Shown here: one piece after another, positions 8,274-17,382 of the stretch
How positions within the stretch are numbered: position 1 is the first letter of the stretch
Layout of the letters: every line of letters begins with the position of its first letter
Origin: Dysgonomonadaceae bacterium PH5-43
GTDB lineage: Bacteria; Bacteroidota; Bacteroidia; Bacteroidales; Azobacteroidaceae
Direction of reading: 5' to 3'
Length of the DNA: 64,000 bases
Assembly (NCBI GenBank): GCA_029916745.1
Contig: JARXWK010000001.1
Span: forward strand, 1 to 64,000
Program-made: the position numbers and the translations under genes
Notes under the pieces: model-generated
Told to the model about the DNA's origin: nothing
Seen by the model: the letters and a program-made list of their open reading frames with translations, nothing else
Databases searched by the model: none

Positions 8274-8709
8274 TAAATTCTTCTTTATCTATATATACAA
8301 CTTCTATTCCTGCCCTTTCTAAAAGTTCGATTCCATCGTTTAAGCGATACTTTTCGGAGTACACAATTCTCTTTATGCCAGCTTGTATTATAAGTTTAGC
8401 ACATTCGATACAAGGAGATGCAGTTACGTATAGAGTTGAGTTTTTACTGTTATTGTTAGAACAAGCTATTTTAGTTATAGCGTTTGCTTCGGCGTGAAGA
8501 ACATAAGGTTTAGTAACACCCGAATCATCTTCACAGATATTTTCAAACCCAGCAGGGGTTCCGTTATATCCGTCAGAAATTATCATCTTATCTTTTACTA
8601 TTAGAGCTCCAACTTGTCGGCGCTCACAATAAGAGTTTTCGGCCCATATTGTAGCCATTCTTAAGTATCGTATGTCTAAACGTTTTTGTTTCTTCATTGA
8701 ATTATTCAT
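8263..8709 (-). CDS. dCMP deaminase (ComEB-like)
   Basis: This zinc-dependent deaminase converts dCMP to dUMP for dTTP synthesis. The zinc and catalytic motifs are HAEAN (about residues 72-76) and PCIEC (about 99-103); there is also the NGTPAG substrate loop typical of dCMP deaminases. The frame opens at a TTG (8715), but the ATG at 8709 is preferred; a further ATG lies at 8697. A -7 box (TACATTTG) at 8729-8736 gives the pair deaminase-protease its own promoter. It overlaps the protease start by 11 bp. Confidence 0.9.
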   Translation of the reverse strand: MNNSMKKQKRLDIRYLRMATIWAENSYCERRQVGALIVKDKMIISDGYNGTPAGFENICEDDSGVTKPYVLHAEANAITKIACSNNNSKNSTLYVTASPCIECAKLIIQAGIKRIVYSEKYRLNDGIELLERAGIEVVYIDKEEFNEI

Positions 8710-8728
8710 ATACAATGGATTTGAAGCG

Positions 8729-8736
8729 CAAATGTA
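8729..8736 (-). promoter_or_regulatory. Promoter -7 box for dCMP deaminase / S41 protease
   Basis: The minus strand reads TACATTTG, an exact TAnnTTTG, 20 bp upstream of the deaminase ATG. Confidence 0.6.
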
Positions 8737-8763
8737 CGAATAAAAGAATAATCTTAGAAAGTA

Positions 8764-9291
8764 TTACTCATTATTTATTTGCTGCATAAAGTAAACATCA
8801 GAAAATCCGTTAGATGTTTTTATCCAATCTTTTAATAATCCACTGTCTATGTAGCCAGCATTTGTAAATAACCTGCGACTGGGAGCGTTGCTTACAGGTA
8901 TAAAGGCGTAAAGTTGTTTTAATAATAAAAAACGGAAAGCATATTCTTTCATTAACTCAAGTGCTTGCAGCCCAAAACCTTTATTTCTGTAGTCGGCATC
9001 TAAAAGAATACCTACTCCGGCTCTTAAGTTAAGAGGTTCAAAATCGTATAAATCGATAGTACCAATAGCTTTGTCGGAAGCTTTTTCTACAATCATAAGT
9101 CGTAGTTGTCTGGTTTGAAATATATCTTGAGTAGAACTTGATAGGTATTCACGTAAAGCAAACTTAGAGTAGGGGGTTAACGTAGAACCATAATTCCACA
9201 GAGATGAATCGTTTTCCCATTTATAAAGAGCGTCTAAGTCTTCCGGCTCCAATGCTCTTAACAAGATGTTTGTGTTTTCTAAAAGAGACAT
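8764..9291 (-). CDS. GNAT family N-acetyltransferase (RimJ/SpeG-like)
   Basis: This is a 175-residue acetyl-CoA-dependent acyltransferase. The fold markers are the N-terminal LLRALEPEDLDALYKWEND, the acetyl-CoA pyrophosphate-binding loop region DYRNKGFGLQAL (in place of the usual R/QxxGxG/A) and the C-terminal RLFTNAGY. Its overall pattern is that of the RimJ/RimL or polyamine (SpeG) type; the substrate cannot be told from sequence. It starts 5 bp after the recQ stop and is likely the last gene of recJ-recQ-GNAT. Confidence 0.85.
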   Translation of the reverse strand: MSLLENTNILLRALEPEDLDALYKWENDSSLWNYGSTLTPYSKFALREYLSSSTQDIFQTRQLRLMIVEKASDKAIGTIDLYDFEPLNLRAGVGILLDADYRNKGFGLQALELMKEYAFRFLLLKQLYAFIPVSNAPSRRLFTNAGYIDSGLLKDWIKTSNGFSDVYFMQQINNE

Positions 9292-9296
9292 AATGA

Positions 9297-11189
9297 TTAT
9301 TTATTTAATGATATAATATTGTTAGAGATAATAATTTGTCCGCTATCAGACATAAAACGCAAAGCTTTAACAATTTGTTTTTCTGAATAGCTTAATTTTT
9401 CTTTCAGTATTTCAAAAGTAGTGCTTTCGGTTAAAGCTATTTTTATGTCTTTGATAATATTATCAAGTTCGGAGTTATGTTTCTTTTTAGCCAAGCAAAC
9501 ATCACAACAACCACATTCGGGAGCTTCTTTCTCTCCGAAGTATTCTAATAATAGTTTACTTCTACAAGTTGTTTCAGATGTTCCATAATCAATAACTCCT
9601 TTAATTCTGTCTGTTAAGCGTTGTTTTCTATCTTCGTAAACAGACTTAGGGATTTCAAGGTGCTTTAATTCTTGTCTTTCTCTTGTATAGTATATAATAG
9701 GTATCTTTTTAGCAGGCACATAATGTATAATGTTTTGAGAAGATAGTTCTTTAAGCCCCTCATAAACCTGATGAGGAGTTAAGTTTGTACGTTGAGCCAA
9801 CAAAGTTTCATTGATATATACGTAATCGGCAAACAGTCCGGTGTAGGAGCGGAGCACAATTTGTAATAGGTTGTCGAGTTCGGGCTTTAATCCTTTTATC
9901 CCATACAGGTCGTCGCGCCGTGTAGTGAATATTAACTTAGAATGTCGGTCGGTATCTTCTATATATTCTATATGCCCCGATAAGTCTAATAGTTTAAGCG
10001 CACTATGAACGTGTTTGATATTATATTTATAAACAGAACAAAACTGCTCGATAACAAAGTTATGTCCTGAGTGCATTCCTAATCCCATACCTATTTCATA
10101 AAAATAAGCAAGTCTTTGGTATACATCTTTTATAAAGTCTTTCTCAGGAAACTCATCTTTAATTCTTCTTTTTAGTAAAGATTTGTCTTTGTCGTTATAC
10201 AATGCAACAGCAAAAGCTTTGTTTGAGTCGCGTCCTGCCCGTCCGGCTTCTTGGAAATATTCTTCTAAAGAACTGGGAAGTTCGAAGTGAACAACTATTC
10301 TTACATCTGGCTTATCTATTCCCATTCCGAAGGCATTCGTACAAACAATTATTCTACATTGATTATTCTTCCAGGCATTTTGTTTCTTAATCTTTTCATC
10401 AGAGGTTAATCCAGCGTGAAAGAAATCGGCATCGATATTATGATACTTAAGTTCTTCTGCTATTTCTTTTGTTTTTCGTCTGCTTCTAACATAAACAATG
10501 CCACAGCCTTGCACCTTAGATAATATGTTTATTAATTCGAACTGTTTATCTTCGGTTTTACGGATAACGTAAGCTATATTCTTTCTTTCAAAGCTTTTCT
10601 TGAAGACATTCTTTTCTCTAAAAAGTAGCTTCTCTTGTATATCGTCGATTACTTGAGGGGTAGCAGTGGCGGTTAAAGCTAAAACAGGAACTTCGGGAAG
10701 CATTTCTCTTAGCTCTGCTATCTGAAGGTATGACGGGCGGAAGTCGTAGCCCCATTGCGAGATACAATGCGACTCGTCTACAGCAATAAGGCAAACGTCT
10801 AAATCTTGTAACTTTGCTTGAAATAGCTCTGTTCCTAATCGTTCGGGAGATACATAAAGGAACTTGTATTCGCCAAAGATGCAGTTTTCTAAAGCAACAA
10901 TTATCTCTTGTCGGCTCATTCCCGAATGAATCATTGTTGCTTTTATGCCTTTGGCTTTAAGGTTGTCGACTTGGTCTTTCATTAAAGCAATAAGAGGGGT
11001 AACTACAATACAAATGCCGTCCATTAGCATAACAGGCACTTGAAAGGTAAGAGATTTTCCGCCTCCGGTAGGCATCAATCCCAGGGTGTCTTTCCCTTCG
11101 TACACAGATGTAATTATTTCTTCTTGTAACGAACGGAAAGAGTCGTAACCCCAATATTGTTTTAATATTTCGTGAAAAGCTTGCTTCAC
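9297..11189 (-). CDS. recQ: ATP-dependent DNA helicase RecQ
   Basis: RecQ is a 3'-5' superfamily 2 helicase. Motif I TGGGKS is at 41-46 and motif II DESH at 138-141, followed by the aromatic-rich loop (CISQWGYDFR). Motif VI is EEYFQEAGRAGRD. The RecQ-Ct zinc module follows (CRSKLLLEYFGE, then CGCCDVC), then a winged helix. At 630 residues there is only a short C-terminal segment after the winged helix and I see no clear HRDC domain. recJ lies 18 bp upstream, so a helicase and a 5'-3' exonuclease that cooperate at stalled forks are co-transcribed. Confidence 0.93.
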   Translation of the reverse strand: MKQAFHEILKQYWGYDSFRSLQEEIITSVYEGKDTLGLMPTGGGKSLTFQVPVMLMDGICIVVTPLIALMKDQVDNLKAKGIKATMIHSGMSRQEIIVALENCIFGEYKFLYVSPERLGTELFQAKLQDLDVCLIAVDESHCISQWGYDFRPSYLQIAELREMLPEVPVLALTATATPQVIDDIQEKLLFREKNVFKKSFERKNIAYVIRKTEDKQFELINILSKVQGCGIVYVRSRRKTKEIAEELKYHNIDADFFHAGLTSDEKIKKQNAWKNNQCRIIVCTNAFGMGIDKPDVRIVVHFELPSSLEEYFQEAGRAGRDSNKAFAVALYNDKDKSLLKRRIKDEFPEKDFIKDVYQRLAYFYEIGMGLGMHSGHNFVIEQFCSVYKYNIKHVHSALKLLDLSGHIEYIEDTDRHSKLIFTTRRDDLYGIKGLKPELDNLLQIVLRSYTGLFADYVYINETLLAQRTNLTPHQVYEGLKELSSQNIIHYVPAKKIPIIYYTRERQELKHLEIPKSVYEDRKQRLTDRIKGVIDYGTSETTCRSKLLLEYFGEKEAPECGCCDVCLAKKKHNSELDNIIKDIKIALTESTTFEILKEKLSYSEKQIVKALRFMSDSGQIIISNNIISLNK

Positions 11190-11207
11190 CTACTACTAAG
11201 TTCTTTA

Positions 11208-12935
11208 CTATTCGTTTATAATAATGTCTTTAATAAGTAGCTGTACATTGATGTTGTTGTTATAATTGTTTTCTTCAATCGTATAACAAATATCGAATAG
11301 TTTACCTGCCGTTATTTGCTCGAAAAACTTATGTTTACCAAAGGCTATTGCGTGAACTACCTCTGAAGTAGACTCGTCGATAAGCTCTAATTTAATGTGC
11401 TCCAACTCTTTTCCAACCAACTTACTGCCTCCTGCGTCTTTTACCTTGAAGGAACAGAATACAGGCTTTTGATTTTCAGGACCAAATGGGTTCATCTTTT
11501 TAATATCGTAAAGAAGCTTTGTGTTTACTTCATTTAGCTTAATAGCCATATCGATATCTAAAGTTTGAGTCATTTGTTCTTCAATCATATTTTTATCGGC
11601 AAAGATTTCTAAACGTTCTTTGAATGTTTCGATATTCTCTTCCTTTATGGTAACGCCAACGGCAAACGTATGTCCTCCGAAGTTTTCCAAAATATCTTGA
11701 GTAGATTCTATTGCCGCATAGATGTCGAATCCCGTTATAGAACGTGCCGACCCCGAGATAGTATTATTAGACTCGGTTAATACTATTGCCGGTTTATAAT
11801 ACTTTTCGGTAAGTCGAGATGCTACAATGCCGATAACCCCTTTGTGCCAGTCTTTATTGAAAACAACAATTACCTTTCGGTTAAGCATCGAAGGGTCGGC
11901 GTCGATAATAGCGTAGGCTTCATCGGTTATTCGTTTGTCGAGTTCGCGTCGATCGTCGTTATATTGATCAATGTTTTCGCTCTTCTCTTTAGCCGACTGA
12001 GAATCCTTTGCTAACAAAAGATCGACGGCTTCTTTTCCGTCTACCATTCTGCCAGAGGCATTTATTCTTGGTCCTATCTTGAACACAATGTCGCTCATTG
12101 TAATCTCTTTGCCCGATAGTCCGCAAACGTCTATAATGCCTTTCAACCCTTTGCTTGGGTTCTGATTTAATTGTTTCAGTCCGTAAGTAGCCATTATTCG
12201 GTTCTCTTCGGTTACAGGCACAATGTCTGAGGCGATGCTTACGGCGCACAGGTCGAGAAGAGGTTTCAGGGAAGAAAACTCTATACCGTTGTTTTTTGCG
12301 AATGCTTGCATCAACTTAAACCCAACGCCGCAACCCGAAAGGTGGGGGTAGGGATATTCCGAATCTATCCTTTTGGCATCTAATATTGCCAACGCTTCGG
12401 GAAGTTCGTCTCCCGGCGTGTGATGATCGCAGATTATTACGTCTATGCCTAAAGTGTTGGCATACTCAACTTCTTCGTTGGCTTTAATTCCGCAATCGAG
12501 GGCGATAATTAGGTTTACGCCCGTTTGTTTAGCGTAGTCGATACCTTGTACTGATATTCCACACCCTTCGTCTGAACGGTTTGGGATATAGTAGTCTAAT
12601 TGCGATTTAGAGCAAAATTGCTCTAAGAACTTGTAAACGAGAGCTACAGCCGTAGTTCCGTCTACATCATAATCCCCATAAACAAGTATTCTCTCCTTGT
12701 TTCCTAATGCGCGCTCTAATCGCTTTACGGCGATTGGCATATCTGGAAACATAAAGGGATCGTGTAAATCCCTAAGGTTAGGAGCGAAAAATCTTTTGAT
12801 TTCGTCTTCAGTAGTTAGCCCTCGCTGCACCAAAAGCATACATACGGCAGGAGCTAAACCAAACTTCTCCGAAATTTCGTTTTGCTTAAGTGTCTGTGTT
12901 TGTGTAGGGGGTTGATAATTCCATTTGTTAGTCAT
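11208..12935 (-). CDS. recJ: Single-stranded-DNA-specific exonuclease RecJ
   Basis: RecJ degrades ssDNA 5' to 3' in recombination and mismatch repair. DHH-family motifs are visible: DYDVDGTTA (about 88-96), LDCGIK, CDHHTPGDELP, then GPRINASGRM and the DHHA1-type FGGHTFAVGV. The C-terminal OB-like domain is present. At 575 residues it is normal length. It is the first gene of the run recJ-recQ-GNAT on the minus strand and is divergent from the PBP1A gene; the shared 275-bp spacer carries the ACGTRCGT array. Confidence 0.95.
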   Translation of the reverse strand: MTNKWNYQPPTQTQTLKQNEISEKFGLAPAVCMLLVQRGLTTEDEIKRFFAPNLRDLHDPFMFPDMPIAVKRLERALGNKERILVYGDYDVDGTTAVALVYKFLEQFCSKSQLDYYIPNRSDEGCGISVQGIDYAKQTGVNLIIALDCGIKANEEVEYANTLGIDVIICDHHTPGDELPEALAILDAKRIDSEYPYPHLSGCGVGFKLMQAFAKNNGIEFSSLKPLLDLCAVSIASDIVPVTEENRIMATYGLKQLNQNPSKGLKGIIDVCGLSGKEITMSDIVFKIGPRINASGRMVDGKEAVDLLLAKDSQSAKEKSENIDQYNDDRRELDKRITDEAYAIIDADPSMLNRKVIVVFNKDWHKGVIGIVASRLTEKYYKPAIVLTESNNTISGSARSITGFDIYAAIESTQDILENFGGHTFAVGVTIKEENIETFKERLEIFADKNMIEEQMTQTLDIDMAIKLNEVNTKLLYDIKKMNPFGPENQKPVFCSFKVKDAGGSKLVGKELEHIKLELIDESTSEVVHAIAFGKHKFFEQITAGKLFDICYTIEENNYNNNINVQLLIKDIIINE

Positions 12936-13068
12936 TTATATATATTTTATTTTTTCTTCTTATCTCGAAATGAACTGTTTTTTCGACTTTTTCATCGTAA
13001 AAATCATTCACTCCGTAAAGTTAAGCATTTATTGTTACATACATAATTATTTTTTTCTTTTTTATGAG

Positions 13069-13166
13069 TTTGAAATTTACGCACGTACGAAAATTTATTT
13101 TCAGACGTACGTAAATTTATTTCCAGACGTGCGTAAATTATTTTTCGTACGTGCGTAAATTTCAAA
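13069..13166. promoter_or_regulatory. Operator-like array: 25-bp perfect inverted repeat with four ACGTRCGT sites
   Basis: The arms at 13069-13093 and 13142-13166 are perfect 25-bp reverse complements. Between them are two more copies of the core (ACGTACGTAAAT from 13105, ACGTGCGTAAAT from 13127). With the right arm (ACGTGCGTAAAT from 13149) these make three direct copies at exactly 22-bp spacing, plus one inverted copy in the left arm. The right arm covers the expected -33 region of the downstream promoter (-7 at 13176). This looks like cooperative binding sites for a regulator of the PBP1A gene and possibly recJ. Confidence 0.65.
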
Positions 13167-13175
13167 ATAAAACCT

Positions 13176-13183
13176 TACTTTTG
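13176..13183 (+). promoter_or_regulatory. PBP1A gene promoter -7 box
   Basis: TACTTTTG matches TAnnTTTG and lies 27 bp before the ATG at 13211, directly downstream of the ACGTRCGT array. Confidence 0.65.
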
Positions 13184-13210
13184 CATACATTATTATAGTA
13201 TATTTGATCA

Positions 13211-15595
13211 ATGACGCAAACAAATAAAACTTCATCTCTTAAAAAACAAATCGTAAAGTGGTTTTGGATTCTTTTCTCGGTAGGAATTTTATCGGTAGTC
13301 GCTTTCTTTTTTATGATATCTAAAGGCTGGATAGGCTATATGCCGCCTGTAGAAAGCCTCGAAAACCCTATAAATAAATATGCAACCCAAGTTATTTCTG
13401 TTGATATGCAGAATATGGGAAATTATGCTCAGAGTAAAGAAAATCGTGTATATGCTAAATTCGACGACCTATCGCCATATATTGTTCAGGCACTTATCGC
13501 TACGGAAGACGAACGGTATTACGATCACTCGGGTATAGATGCTTATGCTCTTTCGCGCTCTCTTATTAAACGTGGATTACTGTTTCAGAAAAATGCAGGA
13601 GGGGCAAGTACTATTTCTCAGCAGTTGGCAAAACAATTATACTCCGACCACGCTCAAACTACGTTAGAACGACTTCTTCAGAAGCCAATAGAGTGGGTTA
13701 TTGCCGTGCAGTTAGAGAAACATTACACTAAGGAAGAAATTATTAATATGTATCTTAATCAGTTCGACTTCCTTTACAACGCTGTAGGTATACAGTCGGC
13801 GTGTTGGGTTTACTTCGGAAAACACCCTAAAAACATAAGCATCGAAGAAGCGGCAACCCTTATCGGTATGTGTAAAAATCCGTCTTACTTTAATCCGATG
13901 CGCAAAGTAGAGCGAACTCAAGGACGACGAAATGTGGTGCTTCAACAGATGTGTAAAAATAATTACATATCAGAAGCAGAGTGCGATTCGCTTAAAGCAT
14001 TGCCTTTGATTACCAATTATAATAAGGCCGACCATAAGGAAGGAATTGCTCCTTACTTCAGAGCATACCTAAATAAGATGATGACTGCTAAGAAGCCTAC
14101 TCGAAAAGATGCTCAATATAGGTACAATCCACATAAGTACCCCGAAGATTCTTTGGCGTGGGAGACTAATCCGCTTTATGGCTGGTGCCAAAAAAACCAG
14201 AAAGCCGACGGCTCTAACTACAACATCTATACCGATGGATTAAAGATATATACAACTTTAGATTCGCGTATGCAAGCCTATGCAGAACAGGCAGTTGAAG
14301 AACATTTATCGGGATACTTACAAAATGCTTTCTTCAAAGAGAAAGCTAAACCTTCGGCAACGTATCCTCCTTATTCTATTACAAGCAATTTCTCTAAGAA
14401 AGACGCTGAGAATTTATTAGAAAGAACTCTAAAACAATCAGATAGATACCGAACCTTAAAGCAAGAAAACAAATCAGATGCTCAAATAAAAGAGATATTT
14501 GATACGCCTACCGATATGCAAGTTTTTAGTTGGGCAGGAACAATAGACACTATAATGTCGCCTCGAGATTCAATAAGGTATATGAAATATTTCTTACGTA
14601 CGGGATTTATGGCTATGGATACTCACTCAGGAGCTGTAAAGGCTTACGTTGGAGGTATCGACTATAAATATTTTCAGTACGATATGGTGAGTATGGGTAA
14701 ACGCCAGATAGGATCTACTATCAAACCTTACTTATATTCTCTGGCTATGGAGAGCGGTTTCACTCCGTGCGACCAGATGCTTTTGGTGCAACAGACTTTA
14801 TTAGACGAGAACGGGACTGCTTGGTCGCCCAAGACTTCGAGCGTAAACCGCAAGAGGGAAGGCGAGATGGTTACTATTCAATGGGGATTACAAAACTCCG
14901 ACAACTGGGTTACGGCTTATCTTATGAAACATTTATCGCCTTATGCTCTTAAACGTTTATTGCTTGCTTACGGACTTAACGAACCCATCGACGCCGTTGT
15001 TGCGCTTTCGCTGGGAACTAATGATGCCTCAATCTCTGAGATGGTTTCGGCTTACTCAACTTTCGCTAACGGAGGGATACGAGTTGAGCCACTGTTTGTT
15101 AACCGCATAGAAGACAGGAACGGAAATGTTGTAGCAAGCTTTGCTCCACAGATTCACGAAGTTATTAGCGAACAGGCAAACTACAAAATGTTGAGTATGT
15201 TGCGCGGAGTTGTAGACGGAGGAACAGGAAGCAGAGTGCGTTACGCTCACGGAGTTAAAGTTCCAATGGGAGGAAAAACCGGAACAACGCAAAACAATTC
15301 TGATGCTTGGTTTATGGGATTCACTCCATCGCTGGTAGGAGGTGCTTGGGTAGGAGGTGAAGACCGTTCGATACACTTTAATTCTATGGCAGACGGTCAG
15401 GGTGCTCGTGCAGCACTTCCTATTATGGGCATATTCTTAAATAAAGTATATTCCGACCCAAGATTAGGATATTCAGAAACAGAACAATTTGAAGTTCCCG
15501 AACAATACGCTAATCCTTGTGCTTCTAATTATGGAGAGTCTGTAGTAGTTGAACGACAAGAAACAACTGCCGAAATGGACGATTTGTTTAATTAA
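13211..15595 (+). CDS. mrcA: Penicillin-binding protein 1A (bifunctional transglycosylase/transpeptidase)
   Basis: This class A PBP polymerises and cross-links peptidoglycan. Order: short cytoplasmic tail, membrane anchor (about 17-38), GT51 domain with catalytic Glu99 in ATEDERYYDH and GGASTISQQLAKQLYSD (130-146), then the penicillin-binding domain with nucleophile Ser502 in STIK, an SDN-like motif (QNSDNW) and KTG in GGKTGTTQ (about 688). At 794 residues it is complete. It stands alone on the plus strand; its stop overlaps the convergent YihY gene by 4 bp. The upstream inverted-repeat array suggests dedicated regulation. Confidence 0.93.
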   Translation: MTQTNKTSSLKKQIVKWFWILFSVGILSVVAFFFMISKGWIGYMPPVESLENPINKYATQVISVDMQNMGNYAQSKENRVYAKFDDLSPYIVQALIATEDERYYDHSGIDAYALSRSLIKRGLLFQKNAGGASTISQQLAKQLYSDHAQTTLERLLQKPIEWVIAVQLEKHYTKEEIINMYLNQFDFLYNAVGIQSACWVYFGKHPKNISIEEAATLIGMCKNPSYFNPMRKVERTQGRRNVVLQQMCKNNYISEAECDSLKALPLITNYNKADHKEGIAPYFRAYLNKMMTAKKPTRKDAQYRYNPHKYPEDSLAWETNPLYGWCQKNQKADGSNYNIYTDGLKIYTTLDSRMQAYAEQAVEEHLSGYLQNAFFKEKAKPSATYPPYSITSNFSKKDAENLLERTLKQSDRYRTLKQENKSDAQIKEIFDTPTDMQVFSWAGTIDTIMSPRDSIRYMKYFLRTGFMAMDTHSGAVKAYVGGIDYKYFQYDMVSMGKRQIGSTIKPYLYSLAMESGFTPCDQMLLVQQTLLDENGTAWSPKTSSVNRKREGEMVTIQWGLQNSDNWVTAYLMKHLSPYALKRLLLAYGLNEPIDAVVALSLGTNDASISEMVSAYSTFANGGIRVEPLFVNRIEDRNGNVVASFAPQIHEVISEQANYKMLSMLRGVVDGGTGSRVRYAHGVKVPMGGKTGTTQNNSDAWFMGFTPSLVGGAWVGGEDRSIHFNSMADGQGARAALPIMGIFLNKVYSDPRLGYSETEQFEVPEQYANPCASNYGESVVVERQETTAEMDDLFN

Positions 15596-16920
15596 AGATC
15601 TTTTACCAACAAATCTTTATTCTTCTCGAAGGTATCTAATCGAGAGTTTAGTATGGTTTCCCATTCGGGTAGGAACTGCTTTTTGTTGTCTACCTTAAAG
15701 TTTTCAGAGCCATACCTGTCTATCTTTTCAAACAAATAACTAACCGTAATCTGATTAATATCTATAGCAGGTTGATAATTGGGCGACTCGTCTTGTTCTT
15801 TCACCTCGTTTATTATTCCTAAATCTACTAAAAGAAAGATAACCTGATTGGTTAGTCGTATCGGAATTTGGTAATGATTAGAAATTTCGATTGCCGTATA
15901 TGGTTTTTCTCCCTTCTCGAAGCGTTTAGTGATAAGAGAAGTTATGGTAAGCGTAAGAAAATCAAGATACCTACGAGATATGTTTTTGCTATCTCTCTCG
16001 AACTCGAAGTTCTGAACGTTTTGTCCTGCGTAAGCTATCTCTGCGCCTATCAAACAAATAACCCACGAAAGTTGAACCCATAGTAGAAGCAAAGGTATTA
16101 AAGCAAAGCTTCCGTAAATAGCATTGTACTTCGATACCCATATCTGTCCATTGATATACAAATATTGGAAAACCTGAAATCCTAAAGCTGCAAATATTCC
16201 AGCATATAAAGCGTGCTTAAACTGAACCTTAGTGTTTGGCATAAACATATACAACGAAGCAAATACAATTATTGTAATAACAATAGGGACCACTGTTATA
16301 AGCACTTCTGATATTGGAGCCAGCACATCATATTTATTAAGCGTAGTAAATGTTGTGGCAAAAAAGATAGAGATACCCGACGAACAAACTAAAAATATAG
16401 GAATAAGCAAGAAGGCAGAAAAATAATCGGTAATCCGACGTGCATAAGTGCGCCCTTCGGGAACTTGCCATATCATATTGAAAGTATTCTCTATAGTTGA
16501 TATTAGGTTAAAGACTGTGTAGAGCAACATTACAACTCCAATACCAAGAAAAAGACCGTCTTTGGTATGCGCCATATAAGAGTTTACGAAATCAAGAACG
16601 TTAGAAAACATTTCTTTCTGACCAGGAAAATATTGAAACAATTGACTTTCTACAATATTTTCGAAACCAAAACCCTTGGCAATACTTAACAATACGGCTA
16701 ATAGAGGAATTAAAGAAAGGAAGGTACTGTAGGTTAGGGCAGATGCACTTTTCTGAAGATCATCTTCTTGATATCGCCTAACAGCCAGAGCTATAACCTT
16801 AAGAACTGTATAGCTTTTTCTCTTCTTATTACTCAAATCACGAGAAGAAGCTCGCCAAATATCTTCAGTTATAAACTTTATAAACTCTTTTATCTTATTT
16901 GGAATATCCTTTATACTCAT
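15592..16920 (-). CDS. YihY/virulence factor BrkB family inner-membrane protein
   Basis: This is a polytopic membrane protein of about 442 residues with the YihY core: LTYSTFLSLIPLLAVLLSIAKGFGFE, about six membrane segments and the conserved YNAIYGSFALIPLLLLWVQLSW. The C-terminal ~110 residues are a soluble winged-helix-like tail (EISNHYQIPIRLTNQVIFLLVDLGI). The family was once called RNase BN, which is not supported; its function is unsettled. The frame remains open to 16986, but the first 22 codons of that frame lie inside rnpB. The ATG at 16920 (MSIKDIPNK) is the sensible start. Confidence 0.88.
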   Translation of the reverse strand: MSIKDIPNKIKEFIKFITEDIWRASSRDLSNKKRKSYTVLKVIALAVRRYQEDDLQKSASALTYSTFLSLIPLLAVLLSIAKGFGFENIVESQLFQYFPGQKEMFSNVLDFVNSYMAHTKDGLFLGIGVVMLLYTVFNLISTIENTFNMIWQVPEGRTYARRITDYFSAFLLIPIFLVCSSGISIFFATTFTTLNKYDVLAPISEVLITVVPIVITIIVFASLYMFMPNTKVQFKHALYAGIFAALGFQVFQYLYINGQIWVSKYNAIYGSFALIPLLLLWVQLSWVICLIGAEIAYAGQNVQNFEFERDSKNISRRYLDFLTLTITSLITKRFEKGEKPYTAIEISNHYQIPIRLTNQVIFLLVDLGIINEVKEQDESPNYQPAIDINQITVSYLFEKIDRYGSENFKVDNKKQFLPEWETILNSRLDTFEKNKDLLVKDL

Positions 16921-16942
16921 AGTATTCAAACAAATAAAATTG

Positions 16943-17286
16943 CAGTTGGTTGATAAGCCGGATTCTGTTACTCCCGAAAGAGTCATCTGTCATTTATCTA
17001 GATTTGTTGTCGCCAACAAACTCAAGCAATCTACCCCCCGACATCGGACGAGTAATCCTACATACGTCGGTATACATGATTTTGCAACCCCTAAGTTGTA
17101 CGGCTTCCTATATTGCTATAAGAACCGGTGAGCTCTTACCTCACCTTCTCACCCTTACCTTAAAAAGGCGGTTATTTTCTTCTACTTAACTCTGCTCTCG
17201 CAAACAGCTATCCGTTAGATAATAGGGCACTCTGTGTTGTCCGGACTTTCCTCTTCTCTGAGAGAAGCGACAGATTAACCAACTAC
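16943..17286 (-). ncRNA. rnpB: RNase P RNA (bacterial class A)
   Basis: The minus strand carries the universal RNase P elements in order: GAGGAAAGTCCGGAC near the 5' end, a GCGAGAGCAGAGTTAAGTAG-type segment, GGTAAGGGTGAGAAGGTGAG, and ACAGAATCCGGCTTAT near the 3' end. The ends pair as helix P1 (AGTTGGTT with AACCAACT). A TACCTTTG box at 17294-17301 places the 5' end near 17286; the 3' end is approximate. It processes tRNA 5' ends with the RnpA protein, which is not in the window. Confidence 0.93.
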
Positions 17287-17293
17287 AATGCCA

Positions 17294-17301
17294 CAAAGGT
17301 A
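17294..17301 (-). promoter_or_regulatory. rnpB promoter -7 box
   Basis: The minus strand reads TACCTTTG, an exact TAnnTTTG, a few bases before the first P1 base. Confidence 0.7.
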
Positions 17302-17364
17302 ATGAATTTATCGAAAGGGTTATACTTTTCATTAAAAGCTTTTGGTATTTAGTTAAAAATAATA

Positions 17365-17372
17365 TACTTTTG
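17365..17372 (+). promoter_or_regulatory. Promoter -7 box of the DUF418 gene
   Basis: TACTTTTG ends 10 bp before the ATG at 17383, implying a very short leader. Confidence 0.55.
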
Positions 17373-17382
17373 TATTACATTT

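Noticed and set aside
12925-13158. 77-codon open frame between recJ and the PBP1A gene
   Set aside because: It is low-complexity and coincides with the inverted-repeat array; the array explains the sequence better.
15592-16986. YihY protein start at 16986
   Set aside because: The first 22 codons overlap the conserved 3' end of the RNase P RNA; the ATG at 16920 removes the conflict.
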